Positions 12,612 to 24,452 of a DNA stretch of 64,000 nt are shown here, one piece after another (positions within the stretch are counted from its first letter, which is position 1; each line of letters starts with the position of its first letter). The DNA lies in assembly GCA_965112735.1 (NCBI GenBank), contig OZ218951.1:3224001-3288000 (forward strand), given 5' to 3'. Origin of the DNA: Phaeosaccion multiseriatum (lineage: Eukaryota; Ochrophyta, other classes). Under the pieces are notes generated by a model. It was not told where the DNA came from. It saw only the letters and a list, made by a program, of their open reading frames with translations, and ran no database searches. The position numbers and the translations under genes were made by a program.

Positions 12612-13899
12612 TGCGAGCGAGCTACGTTGGCCTGTCGAACCCGAGTCGGCTCCTTTCCTTGCGCCTTTAAACGCGTAGAACCTCGCTTCCGGACCCTCTG
12701 TCCTTGGAGGGACACTCTTTCTTGCTCTTTCAGCGAACAACCAGACGAAGAGGAGGGGCACCGGTTGAAGGGGAAGAAGGGTCGATTGAAGAAGTTTCAG
12801 TTTATATGTTTACATGACCTTGCCAATGTCGAATACCATAAATGGAGTCGATTTGTGGCGCCCCAATTCGGCTTCTATTTTGTTTCTCGATGAGATTTCC
12901 CTTCCCCTTTTGAATACCCCTTGCTATACAATGTAGTGAGGGAGAGAAACTCCATTGACGCTGCGAAATTTCTATATACCATCTTCCCTTGCATTATATT
13001 TATTTGGTTTTGTTTTGTCTTAGGGCAGGGCTACAGGCCCGCTTGTTACACACGAACGAACGCCCCTCCCTCTCTAACGACGTACAATATACTTTAGATC
13101 GATTGAATTTTTAATTAAAAAAAGAACGTCCCCTGGCCTGGAGCGCTTGGTGCAAAATATATCAAGCACACAACCAGAAGAAGAAAAATCAGCGAAACAA
13201 CGACAGCTGCCCGCTCTTGACGCCTGACAGCCACACACCCACTCCCCGCCACACTCCCCGCCACACTTCCCCTCCCACCCCCCTCTCCCTCTCCCTCTCG
13301 GGTGTGCTCGCGCTGTCGTGGCCGTGCTTGTGCTTGCCTCGACTTGGCTTGTGCTGCCTTCTCTCGAGAGGCAGGGCAGGGAGGCATTTCAAGTGGAGGA
13401 TGAGGATGATGAGGAGGAGGAGGAGCAAGAGGAAGAGGAAGAGGAAGTCGCTTGGGGTGGACTCGCTCGCTCCTCAGTCAGGTACAGCTTTGGTGGTCCG
13501 TCTGAGGCGAAGAACGAAGGAGAGGACAGGCAAGAAAAGAGATGATGCAGAGAGCATGTTAGAGAGGTAGGTACTCACCATGTGGAACTGTACTGACCTC
13601 ACCCAGGGGAGAGGGGAGGAAGGGAAAGGCCGGTGAGCAGAGCAAGAGCCACGCAAACGAAAGGAAACTTGGGGGGGTGAAAGGGAGCCTCGAAAGAGAG
13701 AACACAAACAATCCAAGACACATTTCCGTTCAGTTTCAGCTATTAGCCCTTGTCGTCCCCCTGGGGGCAAGCGCACGGTGGCGGGCAGTTTGGAGACCAA
13801 GGTGGATACAACTAGCTCAGGCAAATACATGTAACGTAAAGAGCCATCCAATGCCATCCAGTCCAGGTCGTTCGTTGACTTATGATGATGATGACTTAC
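12612..13899. other. Spacer between fadH and the Mpv17-like gene
   Basis: This holds the fadH 5' side and the 3' side of the Mpv17-like gene. A minus-strand ATG frame (13387-13115, 90 aa) ends in a hydrophobic stretch (VVVSLIFLLLVVCLIYF) that could be a tail anchor, but its remainder is low complexity and I cannot support a gene. Nothing else is recognisable. Confidence 0.4.
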
Positions 13900-16865
13900 T
13901 TAGGCCTGGGCGTCAGACCTCTTGGCCAGCACGGAGAGGAAGCAGTTGTAGAACACTTGCACGGTGTTGATGTACAGCAGGCGCTGGCTGTAGGTAGGTA
14001 GGTGTATGTGGGGCAGCAAGGACACACCAAGAGGGGAAGGGGGCGCGACAAAGGTCAGGTGCGATAGTGGATGGGGCAGATGATGGCAGCGGATGGCAGC
14101 TTTGGGGTAGTTGCACTTGGGGGGCGGGCATGTATGTATGTAGAGGCAAAAAGTAAGTCTCAACAGCAACGCAGCCAACACAAAGCATCCATGGTTCGCT
14201 TCTTCTATGTGTGGGAGCAAGAGTGGATCCCGAGTAAAGAAAGCCCTCTCTTTCTCTCTCTCGCGCGCGCCCGTCTCTCTCTCCATTCCATTTTCCTCTC
14301 TGCCAATTCCTCCTCGGCACTTGGGTAGATGACCAACTGACTGTCTGACTGACTCACTGACTGACACCAAGTACTGACCGACTGACCGACTGACTGACCT
14401 GGTGGGGATGCAGCGGAAGTTGATGGCGTGGGCCACAGGCCACACAGTCCAGCTGCCCTTCACCTGATGATGATGATGATGATGATGATGAGTCAGCAAA
14501 GAGAAGAAAGAAGAGCAGGAGTGAGTGATGAATTCATTCGGGCGTACAAGCGTAGGTGGGTGCGCGACAGGGGGGGGGGGGGGGAGCAAAAGGGCAAGGC
14601 GACCCGACCACAAGTGGGGGGGGGGGGGGAAACCGCTCCGGCCAGACAAAAACTCGGGGTGCTAATGGTACTGACAGCCCTGTGCAACGGCATCATGTGC
14701 GTCACTAGGTCTCAACCACCAACCACCCCTCAGACGCGAAAGACAAAAGAAACACGCACACACGTATGATGTACGTACCGCGGGGATGAGGTTCTTCTCG
14801 ATACGGTTCTTGATGACCTGGGGGCTGTCTCCGGCGCACGCTCCCATGTAACCGAAGAACATGCAGCCTAAAAGAGAACAAAGGGCAGGGGAGGGGAGGG
14901 AAGGGAAGCGGTCAGGCTCGGCTCGGGGCGGTTTGGGTGGGTCGGTCGTGGTTGTGCCTGTGAACCGTGACAACCCCAATACAAAAGAACACCACGCCAC
15001 CACACACACACACACACACACGCGCGCGCGCGCGTACACGCACACGCGCAACATGCACACACCCACAGCACAGACAGACCCTTACCGAAGATGGGGTTCC
15101 AGAGCAGCTGGTCAATGGCCACCTTGGTGGCAACGGTCACAGCGGCCGTGCCGGGGATCTTGGCATCGAGGAAGTTGTAGAAGAAGTGGCCGGTAGGGCC
15201 GTGGATGAGGAAGCCGAACATGGCAAGGCGGATCAGGCGCTTCATGTCCTGAGCTCGCAAAACGGGGTGGGTGGGGGGGGGGGGATTCTTGCGTGGTTAG
15301 TGGGGAAAGAGACGGCGTAGGGACAGAGCAAGAACACACAACAGCCACACACTCCGTTTGAGACAAATGGCCCCTCTATTCACATCTATATATCTATTCA
15401 CGTCGCCCTTCTTTGAGCGAGCGCCCCCCACCCGCCGCACTCAGCAGGCAGGATGAGCAAGGGCTCACTCACTCAAATACACACGTCTGCCCAAAATTGA
15501 ACGGAAGTGCCCTCCCTGAGACTGCCCCCATCTGTGAGCTGCGACTTACCAACACATCAAGTTTGTCGATGGCCTTCTGGGCGAGAAGGTCTCCGAGGGC
15601 AAAGCCCACAAGGGAGGTGAGTGCCTGTTGGTGAGGTGGTGACACAGAGAGCAGCAGTAGTAGCAGCAGTAAGCACCGTTAACGATGATGATGAGGGTAA
15701 CAGCAACCAGGAAAAAATGGTAAAAGTCCTCCATTCTACTCTAGTGCTCCACACGAGCAAGTAATCACGTCCCTCACGCCCTCCCTCACTCATTCATTCA
15801 TTCACGCACACACACAGACTCACACACGCACGCACGCACCTTAGTGACGATAGGGTGGGAGTCGAGGGCGGCATTGTATGCCTTCCACAGGCCCACCAGA
15901 GGGTTGCTGCTGTCCTCCTCCTCCGCGTCGGCGGCGAACAGCACGGTGGGGGGGATGTTGCCTCCGTCGTTGCCGTCTCCTCCGTCGTTGCCGTCAAGGC
16001 TTCCACTAGAATGGGCACGAATCAAGCAATCGAATCCGTCCAGCAACACCGGAGCCGCACCAAGTAGCGAGAGAGAGAGAGAGAGAGCGCAGCCGGGGAA
16101 AGAGGTAGAGGCAAGTGGGTCAGCGCCTTCAGACCTTTGCAAGCGCAATCTTGCTGGTACCCATCACCAGGAAGGGCTCTTGGCCGGTCCGATACACACT
16201 ACGAGAAAGAACAATGGGGCGCGCAGGTGACCTCTGGACCGTGCTACGCTGCGCTCCATACGCCAGAATTCAGAGACGCAAAGACAGGATGGCGTGACAG
16301 CAGCGGGCGCTGAGCCGCCGCAGTGGGGAAGCCCTTGCTGCCTTACTCATGCGCATACAAGAGCGAATCCAAACTGCTATCTTCCCACCCGAGATTTGTG
16401 CCCATTTGCACTCCACCCGGTGTTGCAAGCACCGGTGCACTCGAAAGCACTCCTATGCGAGCCCTGACTGTGCAGCAAACGCCGCCCTGCGCGCCGCTTG
16501 GCTCTGCATCCTGGATCGCTCTGTTTCGTCTCGGGGTTGCTACTGTTTTTTTTTCATTTTTCTCCACATTCTCATTCTCTCCCCCTTGCAGACACGACTC
16601 ACCCGTTCTTGCCCTTGGACCTAGGGAACAGGTTGCGGATGTTGCGGTTGATGCCCCCCGATCGCCCCCCCCATCCTCCCTTTCCTCCCCCTCCCAGCAC
16701 CATCTTCATGGAGGTTGACTTGGAGGAAGGAGCCGTTTGAGAGACATATCGCGCGCCGAACGCGCCCGTGCTCGAGGTGTGCACGGGCATGGGCACGAAT
16801 GCCGCCGCAGAGTCAAGGCATGTTGCTGCTGCAGTTATGCAAACGATGGTGGTGGCGCTCTTCAT
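13900..16865 (-). CDS. Mpv17/PMP22-family membrane protein, predicted plastid-targeted
   Basis: Seven exons: 16865-16603, 16005-15840, 15624-15550, 15248-15086, 14867-14779, 14463-14399, 13987-13900; all phases match, 302 aa. The N-terminus MKSATTIVCITAAATCLDSA is a signal peptide followed by AAAFVP, an A-F-type motif typical of complex-plastid presequences, then a Ser/Gly-rich transit-like region to about residue 95. The Mpv17 core starts at LVGLWKAYNAALDSHPIVTK and contains the family signatures GDLLAQ, HGPTGHFFYNFLD, DQLLWNPIFG, the N-terminal half of the W-P motif (SWTVWPVAHAINFRCIP) and SQRLLYINTVQVFYNCFLS. About four membrane helices are expected. Family members are small inner-membrane channels or transporters of uncertain substrate (Mpv17, PXMP2, Sym1). 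The targeting is inferred from sequence only. Confidence 0.88.
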
Positions 16866-17746
16866 GGTTTTTATTAATGAGCAAATGGGGAATTTAGATT
16901 TTGCGTATGAGCATTGCAGTTTCAGTTTCCTTTCTTTGAACCTCCTTCAATTTTTCTAATAATTTTTCTTTCCCTTCTCGTGCGCTTCTTCTCTTCTAGA
17001 AAAATGCACAGCACACTTGTTTGTTTGCGTGTGTGTGTGCAATGCGGAGGGGAGTGGGGGGGGGGGGGGGCGAGGGGATTGGAGACAGGAAAAAGAAACA
17101 GTCAGGAATTGATTGGAGAGAGAGAGAGAGAAGAGAGAAACCATGCAATCCGGTAGAGCGGAATAGGAGTATAGAATCGGAATAGGAGCACAGAGTCGGA
17201 ATAGGAGTATAGAATCGGAATAGGAGTTGGAATAGGAGCACGGATTTGGCTTCATCCTGTGCCTCCCCGCCCCCCGCAGCCCCTCCCTCTTCCCTCTTCC
17301 GGTGCATTCGGTTGCCATCCGTCTGGTACCCATCCGCTGCCATACTTGATTCATATGCATGATTCATATTCAATGTACACCTCCTCCTCCTCCTCCTCCT
17401 CCGTCATTTTTACAATTATGTGACAGTATCATACACTGTTATGTACAAGCAAACCTTTTGCCGTCCGAGCTCCCCCCCGGCATGGTGGGGCAGGCGCAGG
17501 CGGGGCCAAAGGGCCCTCCTCCACGAAAGGGAGAAGGGCGTCCCGTGTCCAGTCGTCAGGCCTGCCAAAAGGAAGGCCTCCCTTCTGTCATTGGGTCTTC
17601 TCCCCTCTGCCGCTCCCTCTGCTTCTCCCTCTCCCTGTCCTTGTCCCGATATCCTGTCCCTCTCCTCCTCCATCTGCTGCTCCCTCTCCATCCGCTTCCC
17701 CTTCTCCATCTCTCTCTCCCTCTGCCGCTGCTCCCCTCATCTCCTC
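16866..17746. other. Spacer; ~20-bp minisatellite at 17160-17240
   Basis: Intergenic between two minus-strand genes. It contains an AT-rich stretch, a C/G homopolymer near 17060 and about four copies of a ~20-bp GGAATAGGAGTATAGAATC unit. No coding exon is evident. Confidence 0.5.
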
Positions 17747-20087
17747 CTACTGGCTTTCCTCCCCCCTCTGCCGCTCCATCTCCCTCTGCTGTATCACCAA
17801 CTGCTGCTCTATGTGATGCCTCTCGAGTACGGCCTGGGGTTGCGGCAGGGGCCAGCGCTGGGCCCATCGCTCTCGTTCCTCCGTGAGCGAGGGGTTGCCC
17901 GTGAATGTGTACATCGTCACCTGGGCAGGGACACACGGCGGCCGGGGTGACGGGGGGGAGGGAGGGAGAGAGGGAGGGAGGGAGGGGAAGAAGGCAGCGC
18001 AACAGAACAGAAGGAATAGACATACATGTCGGTGAGGCGAGACTGGACAAGAGACGCTCTCTCGCTCTCTCGCTCTCTCTCCCTCTCTCTCTCGCTCTCT
18101 CTCCCTCTCTCTCCCTCTCTCTCCCTCTTCCTCTCTCTCTCGCTCTCTCTGTCTCTCCCTCTCTCTCTCGCTCTCTCTCCCTCTCTCTCCCTCTCTCTCC
18201 CTCTTCCTCTCTCTCTCGCTCTCTCTCGCTCTCTCTCCCTCTCTCTCCCTCTCTCTCCCTCTTCCTCTCTCTCTCGCTCTCTCTCGCTCTCTCTCCCTCT
18301 CTCTCCCCCACAGAGAGGCATCCCCCTCTCTTTCTCCCTCTCTCTCTCCCACATACACACGCTCACCTCTCCGGCGATGTAGTCGAAAGTCACGGTGCAG
18401 AGCGTGGCGGAACCGTCCGGCGGAGTCGCCGTCCTGAAGAGCGGATAGGCCTCGTCCTGCGTATCGCCCAGCGCATCCAACATGGCCTCCACAGAGCTCC
18501 CAAACGATGAGGACGACGAGGAGGAGAAAAGACCCTGCTGTACCACCAACTGCTGTAGCTGGAGCTCGTCGAGCCGCTTTTGGCGATGCACGGAGGACTC
18601 GTCCGTCCTCTGCGGTACCGTGAGGAGATGCTTAAGCATGTTGACGTGGTCGAGAGGGGCGCCGTCCTCCTGGACCGGGGTGACTTGCACAAGTGAGTTG
18701 GCGGCCTCCACATTGGCCATGGACACCTGGGGGCTCTCCAGGTAGCGAGGAGCAGTAGTAGTAGTAGTAGTAGCAGGAGGAGGAAGAGACATGGAGTCCC
18801 TCTCGCCCTCCACCTCCTTCTGGTGCTGGTGCTGCTGATACTGATGCTGTGTTTCATCCTCAAAGACGCTCCATCCGGCGAGGTTGGCGCTGTAGCCAAA
18901 GGCCACCGCGTGGGCGCGTGCGATGCCAATCACCCCCCGCACGCTGCTAGCGGTGAGGAAGTGGCGGGCAATGTAAGAGCGAGAGACCCCAGTCTCCTCG
19001 TAGGGGAGAGGAAACACCGCGTTGGAGGCCAGCGATAGGCCTGTATGCGTGAAGCCCCACGCTCGACCGGGCAAACAGCCGGGGTAGCAGTACGCGGTAA
19101 AGCCCTCGCCCTTGGGGTTCCCTCCTCCTCCGCCTCGCCGGCCTTCGGTCGATGTCGATGCCTCTTCCCCCTCCCCCTCCCCCTCCCCCTCCTCCTCATC
19201 ATCATTGGTGGTGATGGTCATGTGGACAATGTACGCGTAGCCCCGACTAAGCTCGTCATTGTCCTCGTTGTGAGCCATGGCCTTGTTGTCCCTTGTGTTG
19301 GCCATGAGGGTGGTGCAGTCGTCCACGTAGTGGCTCTTGGACGCGGCGCTCACCTCCACCTCCATGTTGAGGAAGTGCAGCAGGGTTGCGTCCACTGCGG
19401 CTCCGTCTGCCGTCCCTTGCACCTCCTCCATGTACTGCGGGAACGCGGAGGCCGTCTGCTGGAGGAGAGTGGCGAACATCTGCGGTGGTTGGGGGAGGGG
19501 GGAGAAGGGTGAGGAGGCGAGGCGGCGAGGCGAAAACAAACCCGGTTTCGTCGTTTCATCCAAGTAGTAATGCGCTCGCTCCATTCATTCATTCATTACC
19601 TGCTTGCCGAAGGGGTCCTCTCTGATGAAGTGGAGGTGGTCCTGGGTGGACTGCTGCTCCAGCTTGAGAGCCAGGTACTCGTTCAGCCGGCCCTTCACGG
19701 CACTGCCCAGCTGAAGACCGGCGTCGTAGTGAGTGGCGGCCACCACCGTCACTGTAAGGCAGTACAAAAGGCGAGAGAGACAGAGACGAGACGAAGGGGG
19801 ACAGCGGGGCAGCGACAAGTTCAGCGGCGCTCTTCTATGAGAGAGGACATGGGGTGCTCACGCGGAAGCAGGTAGGCACATGAGAGCATCTCACCTTCTG
19901 GCAACGCGTACGAGAAGTAGGTACCCGTCGGTGGGGCATGCTGTTGCGGGGAGGCAGCGGCAGCCGGAGCCGCCAGCACGCCGCCGAGGCTGAGCAGCAG
20001 CGAGCACATGGTGGCCGCTGCTGCCGACCTGATCCACCCCCGCCTGAGCACTTCATTTGCCGCGGCGCGAGGGCGAGCGGCAAGCAT
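17747..20087 (-). CDS. Peptidase C45 / acyl-CoA:6-APA acyltransferase-like (Tan-like) hydrolase
   Basis: Four exons: 20087-19895, 19751-19600, 19479-18367, 17920-17747; 543 aa. An Ala/Leu-rich hydrophobic segment at about residues 24-45 looks like a signal peptide or anchor. Conserved features of the C45 N-terminal-nucleophile fold are DDCTTLMAN with candidate catalytic Cys170, AHNEDN (about 185) and YCYPGCLPGRAWGFTHTGLS (about 245-264), the pattern of carcinine hydrolase Tan and fungal acyltransferases. Members cleave or form N-acyl amides after autoproteolysis before the Cys; substrate here is unknown. Low-complexity acidic and Thr/Pro/Gln inserts interrupt the fold. Two in-frame copies of the window's recurrent motif are translated as QQLVVQQ (exon 3, near 18545) and QQLVIQQ (exon 4, near 17797), which are not family features. 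Met at 20114 is a possible alternative start only if a non-ATG codon is used, so 20087 is chosen. Confidence 0.8.
18055..18308. repeat. CT-rich tandem repeat (CTCTCTCCCTCTCTCTCG type)
   Basis: A ~250-bp pyrimidine tract in the last intron of the C45 gene, with imperfect blocks recurring every ~70 bp. Confidence 0.9.
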
Positions 20088-20250
20088 CGTCTCACAAAGA
20101 AAGGTTTTTTGCAAACCAAAAAGTACTTTACACGAGCGTCAATCGTCAAGTTGAGGGGACAAAGATGGCAGCCAACGACGCGAGCTGCCCCCGTACTTGA
20201 CAACAACAACAACAACAACCCGCCCTCTACAGACCGAGAGCACGAATATC
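20088..20250. promoter_or_regulatory. Compact bidirectional promoter interval
   Basis: Only 163 bp separate the start codons of the divergent C45 hydrolase (-) and cathepsin X (+) genes, so both promoters and 5' leaders must overlap. A CAA repeat lies near 20201-20220. No TATA box is obvious. Confidence 0.55.
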
Positions 20251-23045
20251 ATGAGGACGGTGGCGACTGTAGCTTGCATGGCGCTCTTGGGAGGAGCTTC
20301 CTCCTGCTTGGGCCACAAACCCTACATGAACGAAATCGTCAGGCCTGCCGGTTATGAGGTGAGACAGCAACACCTCAGACGGGGAGAGAGAGGGGTGCTG
20401 TGCTGCTTGCTTCTCTTGGCTGTTGCTAACGGGGGGCTGGAAGCCGTCTGGGCTATTGGGGGATGCGCATTGAGGAGTGGGTTTTTTTCTTGCTCTTCTC
20501 CCGCCCCCTTCGCCCCGCTCCTCGTTCCCTCTTTCTTTCTTTCTCTCCCCCCCTCTTTGCTTCACCTGCTCACTCCTTCCCCTCCCCCTTACTTGCTTCA
20601 CCTGCTCACACACGCGCAGCACCTCGAGCGGGTCCACACCCCACTCACCAGCTCTTACGTCGACACCGAGGAGCTGCCGAAGGAGTTCAGCTGGACAGAC
20701 ATGTTCGGCAAATCATTGGTCACTCGGAATCTCAACCAACACATTCCCCAGTATTGCGGAAGCTGCTGGGCCCATGGGGCGCTCAGTGCTCTCGCCGATC
20801 GCATCAAGATCCTCCGAGAAGGGGAGGGCTTCGACGTCAACCTCAGTGTGCAGGTAGGTGGGAGAGGGAGGACACGGGCGGGCTGCTGCTACTACTGCTT
20901 CTGCTACTGCTGATTCTTGCGCCTCCTGCCTCTCGGTCTCCTCTCTGCTTATTATCCCTCCTCCCTCCCTCCGTCCCCCCCTCTCTCCCTCCCTCCCTCC
21001 CTCCTCGCTCCTCACTCCCTCAGGTGATTCTGAACTGTGCCCCTTCTGCGGGCACGTGTCACGGAGGCTTCCACTCCGCCGTGTACGAGTGGGGCTATGA
21101 AAACGTACGTGAGGGACGTGGTGTGGTGCGGGGGAGGGAGGTTGGGGGTGAGCCATTCAATATTATGCCTTTTTGAGATGAGTGGGGGTGAGCAACTCAA
21201 TATTATGCCCTTTTGATGAGTGGGGGTGAACCATTTAAATGATACCCTTTTGGTTAGTGGCGGCGGTATGCAATAGGGACGGGTCGAGAGAGGACACGCA
21301 CCAGTCCAGAAGGCATATAGAGATCGATATCCAGTGTCGACATCGATTTATCTCAACATTTCCTTCCTAACTCCTTACCGCCTGGCCTTTTTGTTCAACA
21401 ACTATTTGAACTAGTGTATTAGTAACGTCCTTAATTCCTCTGGCCCCTCCCTCCCCTACCCCACATGGTCCCCTCAGCCGCTGCCCTTCGACACGTGTCA
21501 ACTCTACGAGGCCATTGACGATGTGTGTACGCCCATCAACACGTGCAAGACCTGCATGGGCTTTTCAGAGGAGTGCGAGGCGGTTACAGAATACCCCAAC
21601 GCTACGGTCGCGGAGTATGGCAATGTCTCTGGAGAGGAGGATATGATGGCTGAGGTGAGAGGGAGAGGGGAGGGACAGACGGAGGGAGGGCGGGAGGCAG
21701 GGAAGGGGGAGGAAGGGAGAGAGAAAGAGGGAGGGAGAGGAAGGGAGGGAGGGAAGAGGGAGGGACGGACAGACGGAGGGAGTGAGGGAGGGAGAGAGGG
21801 ACGGAGGAGGAAGGGGCAGGGAGGGAGAGAGGGAGGGAGGAAAGGGGGGGGGCATCCACACATTCCTCGGGGCTATCAATGCACCAATCAAGCACGCATG
21901 CCTCTCTCTCAATCACCACCCCCACCCCTCCTCCTCCTCCTCCTCCTCCTCCCCCTCCTCCTCCCACTCCTCCTGCTCCTCCTCCATCCTCCTCCTCCTC
22001 CTCCTCCATCCTCCTCCTCCTCCTCCTCCCCCTCCTCCTCCCACTCCACCTCCTCCCACTCCTCCTCCTGCTGCTCCTCCTCCTCCTCATCATCCTCCTC
22101 CTCCTCCTCATCCATCAATCCTCCTCCTCCTCCTCCTCCTCCTCCTCCTCCAGATATTCGCACGTGGCCCTATCGCTTGTGAGATCAATGCCGAGCCCAT
22201 CCACGAGTACACAGGAGGGGTGGTGGATCTGCCCGACGACAAGGGGGAGACAGATCACATCATCTCGGTGGCGGGGTGGGGTGAGACGGAGGACGGGGTC
22301 AAGTTTTGGGTAGTGCGCAACAGCTGGGGAGAGGTGAGTGAGTGAGCGAGCTTGGGGGGGGGGGGTGAGTGGGTTGGACTTTGGACGTGGTTGGCTGCTG
22401 CTGCTGCTGCTGCTGCTGCTGTATCACCAACTTGTGCTTGTTGCTGCTCTGCTCCCACTCCCTCCCTCCCTCCCTCCCTCAGTATTGGGGCGAGGCTGGA
22501 TGGTTCCGGATTGTGCGAGGTGAGAATCAACTCAATATTGAGAGCGCCTGTGCCTGGGCCGTGCCGGGCTCCTGGACTGACAACGAGGTACGAGTACACT
22601 GACTTAGTAGACTTATCTCTCTCTCTGGCTCTCTCTCTCCCTAGATCTCTGTCTGTCTCTCTCTCTGGCTCTCTCTCTCTAGATCTCTCTCTGGCTCGCT
22701 CTCTCTCGCTCTCTCCCTCCGAAGCCCGCATGGGAGTGAACTGACTGTAAATGCTGTTGCTCTTTCTCTCTCTCTCTCCCACACCCCCATGGCGACGGGC
22801 CTATGCTGCCGACCGACTCGCTCTTTCCGTTACTTTCAAAGCATTAAAAGCCCCACCCCCCCCCCGCCCCCCCCTGACCTGACCATCCACAGGTGTACAT
22901 TGGCGGCAAGGTGGCGAAGAACCAACACGCCCACACGCTCGGGGAGGGAGAGCACCGTGCCATGCTCAACTTGGGTCAGGACTACTTGGATGCACACGCT
23001 GCCGCCACTGCCGCTGTCGCTCCTTCTCTGGTGCAGCAGGCGTAG
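20251..23045 (+). CDS. Cathepsin X/Z-like papain-family cysteine protease
   Basis: Seven exons, almost all phase 0: 20251-20358, 20620-20853, 21024-21104, 21478-21654, 22154-22333, 22483-22587, 22893-23045; 345 aa. MRTVATVACMALLGGASSCLG is a clear signal peptide. The catalytic Cys lies in HIPQYCGSCWAHGALSALAD; HIPQ before the Cys is the diagnostic cathepsin X/Z mini-loop. The catalytic His is in DHIISVAGWG and the Asn in WVVRNSWGE. Additional Cys pairs (NCAPSAGTC, CTPINTCKTC) match the cathepsin X disulphide pattern, and the propeptide is short as in that family. It is expected to be a lysosomal/vacuolar or secreted carboxypeptidase. Introns are rich in CCT and CT repeats, and intron 5 holds a copy of the recurrent CACCAAC motif. 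It is transcribed divergently from the C45 gene. Confidence 0.9.
21926..22152. repeat. (CCT)n microsatellite
   Basis: More than 200 bp of CCT/CTC repeats running directly into the acceptor of cathepsin exon 5, effectively an extended polypyrimidine tract. Confidence 0.95.
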
Positions 23046-23969
23046 GTGGGTGGAATTGTGGGAAGATAGACAAGACAGAGTTGTGGACAGAGCCCCTGTG
23101 TAGACAGAGCTGTACACATAGTTGTAGACAGGCTTTCCGGGCCGGATCCATTCGGGGTTGACTCTTATCTATCCATGTATATAAGTGTGGCAGCACCGGC
23201 TTTGATTGACTCTTATGTATAAAAGTGTAGCAACACACACACTCACACACACACACACACAAAACAAATCAAAGTACATACGAGGGTATCACGGGACATG
23301 CGCAGTCATCCACACAAAAGGCTTTCTGCCTACAAAAGACTTTTTGCCTTCTTCGCCAATGGTGGGGAAGGGGGGTCCATGATATCACCCCCCCCCCCTC
23401 CTCCTTTTCTCTTTCTCTATCTCTCTTCTTTTATTACATGGTGCGTTGTTATAATCTGTATCCGCGGAAGGCGCGGAGTCTTAATTACTACTAAGTTCTT
23501 ACTCTTGATACAACAACTGATTCCTCCAATTGCACTCAGCCATTGGTTCTGCCTCAGTTGGCCGGGTCGGTCCGGGGAATGGAATGATCGGTTTGGCGGG
23601 CGGGGGGGGGGGGGGAGGTAGGGGCCGAACAACATCGCAGCCCTTCCCATCACTCGCTCGCAGTAGGGAGGCTAGATAGGCGGTCCTGTCTGGAGTGGTT
23701 AGGGGTGTCAAGGGGAATGCCCATCCACCCCAGCGTTCTACACGCCCCCCAACCTCGTCTGCCGGTGTGCCCTCTTTTCTTGTCTCCAAGTCAAGTGCAC
23801 GCACGCACGCACGCACGCACCGCCCACCTCCCTCCCAGTCACCCCAACCTTCAGGACCCCGACGACTCCTCTCCTCTCCTCTCCTCTCCTCTCCTCTCCT
23901 CTCTTCTCTCGTTTTTTTCTCCCCTCCTCCGAAAGCTCGAAATATCCTCCATACAATAACAAGCCTCTC

Positions 23970-24004
<35 letters not shown>

Positions 24005-24452
24005 GACCGGTACAGAGCAATAAATACGTGGAGGTGCCACAGTGAGCGGATGCAGTATTGTGCCTCCTCCTCCTCCTCTTGCTCCTCCTCCTCCTCCTCC
24101 TACTACTACTACTCCTCCTCCTCCTCTTGCTCCTCTTGCTCCTCTTGCTCCTCTTGCTCCTCCTCCTCCTCCTCCTCTTGCTCCTCCTCCTCCTCCGCCC
24201 CCCCCCCCCTCCTTCTTTCACAGCCAAATCCATTGACCACGGGGGTCGCAGCAGCAGACGGACGTGGTGGGTGACCACACCCGTCGCCAGTGCTTGAGCA
24301 GCAGCAAGCAGCACCACTTCAATGCCCGACTTCGATCCCATCCCTACCTCACCGCTCACTCGCGCACTTATACCCTCCTCTCCTCACCCCCTCACCAACA
24401 GTAGTCATTGTCCTGACACCACCCACTGTCCATGTGTCCTGACACCACCCAC
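23046..24452. other. Convergent intergenic spacer
   Basis: This is the 3' flank of the cathepsin gene (+) and of the ankyrin gene (-). It contains CA, CCT/CTC (about 24063-24205), CTGT and CTCTC repeats and no recognisable exon. A long minus-strand frame (24359-23499) is Arg/Ser low complexity. Confidence 0.5.

Noticed and set aside
13115-13387. Possible 90-aa tail-anchored protein (-)
   Set aside because: Only a C-terminal hydrophobic stretch is suggestive; the rest is Arg/Gly/Glu low complexity with no splice or homology support.
23499-24359. 286-aa minus-strand frame between cathepsin and ankyrin genes
   Set aside because: Arg/Ser/Lys repeat translation over CCT and CTC tracts with no recognisable domain.
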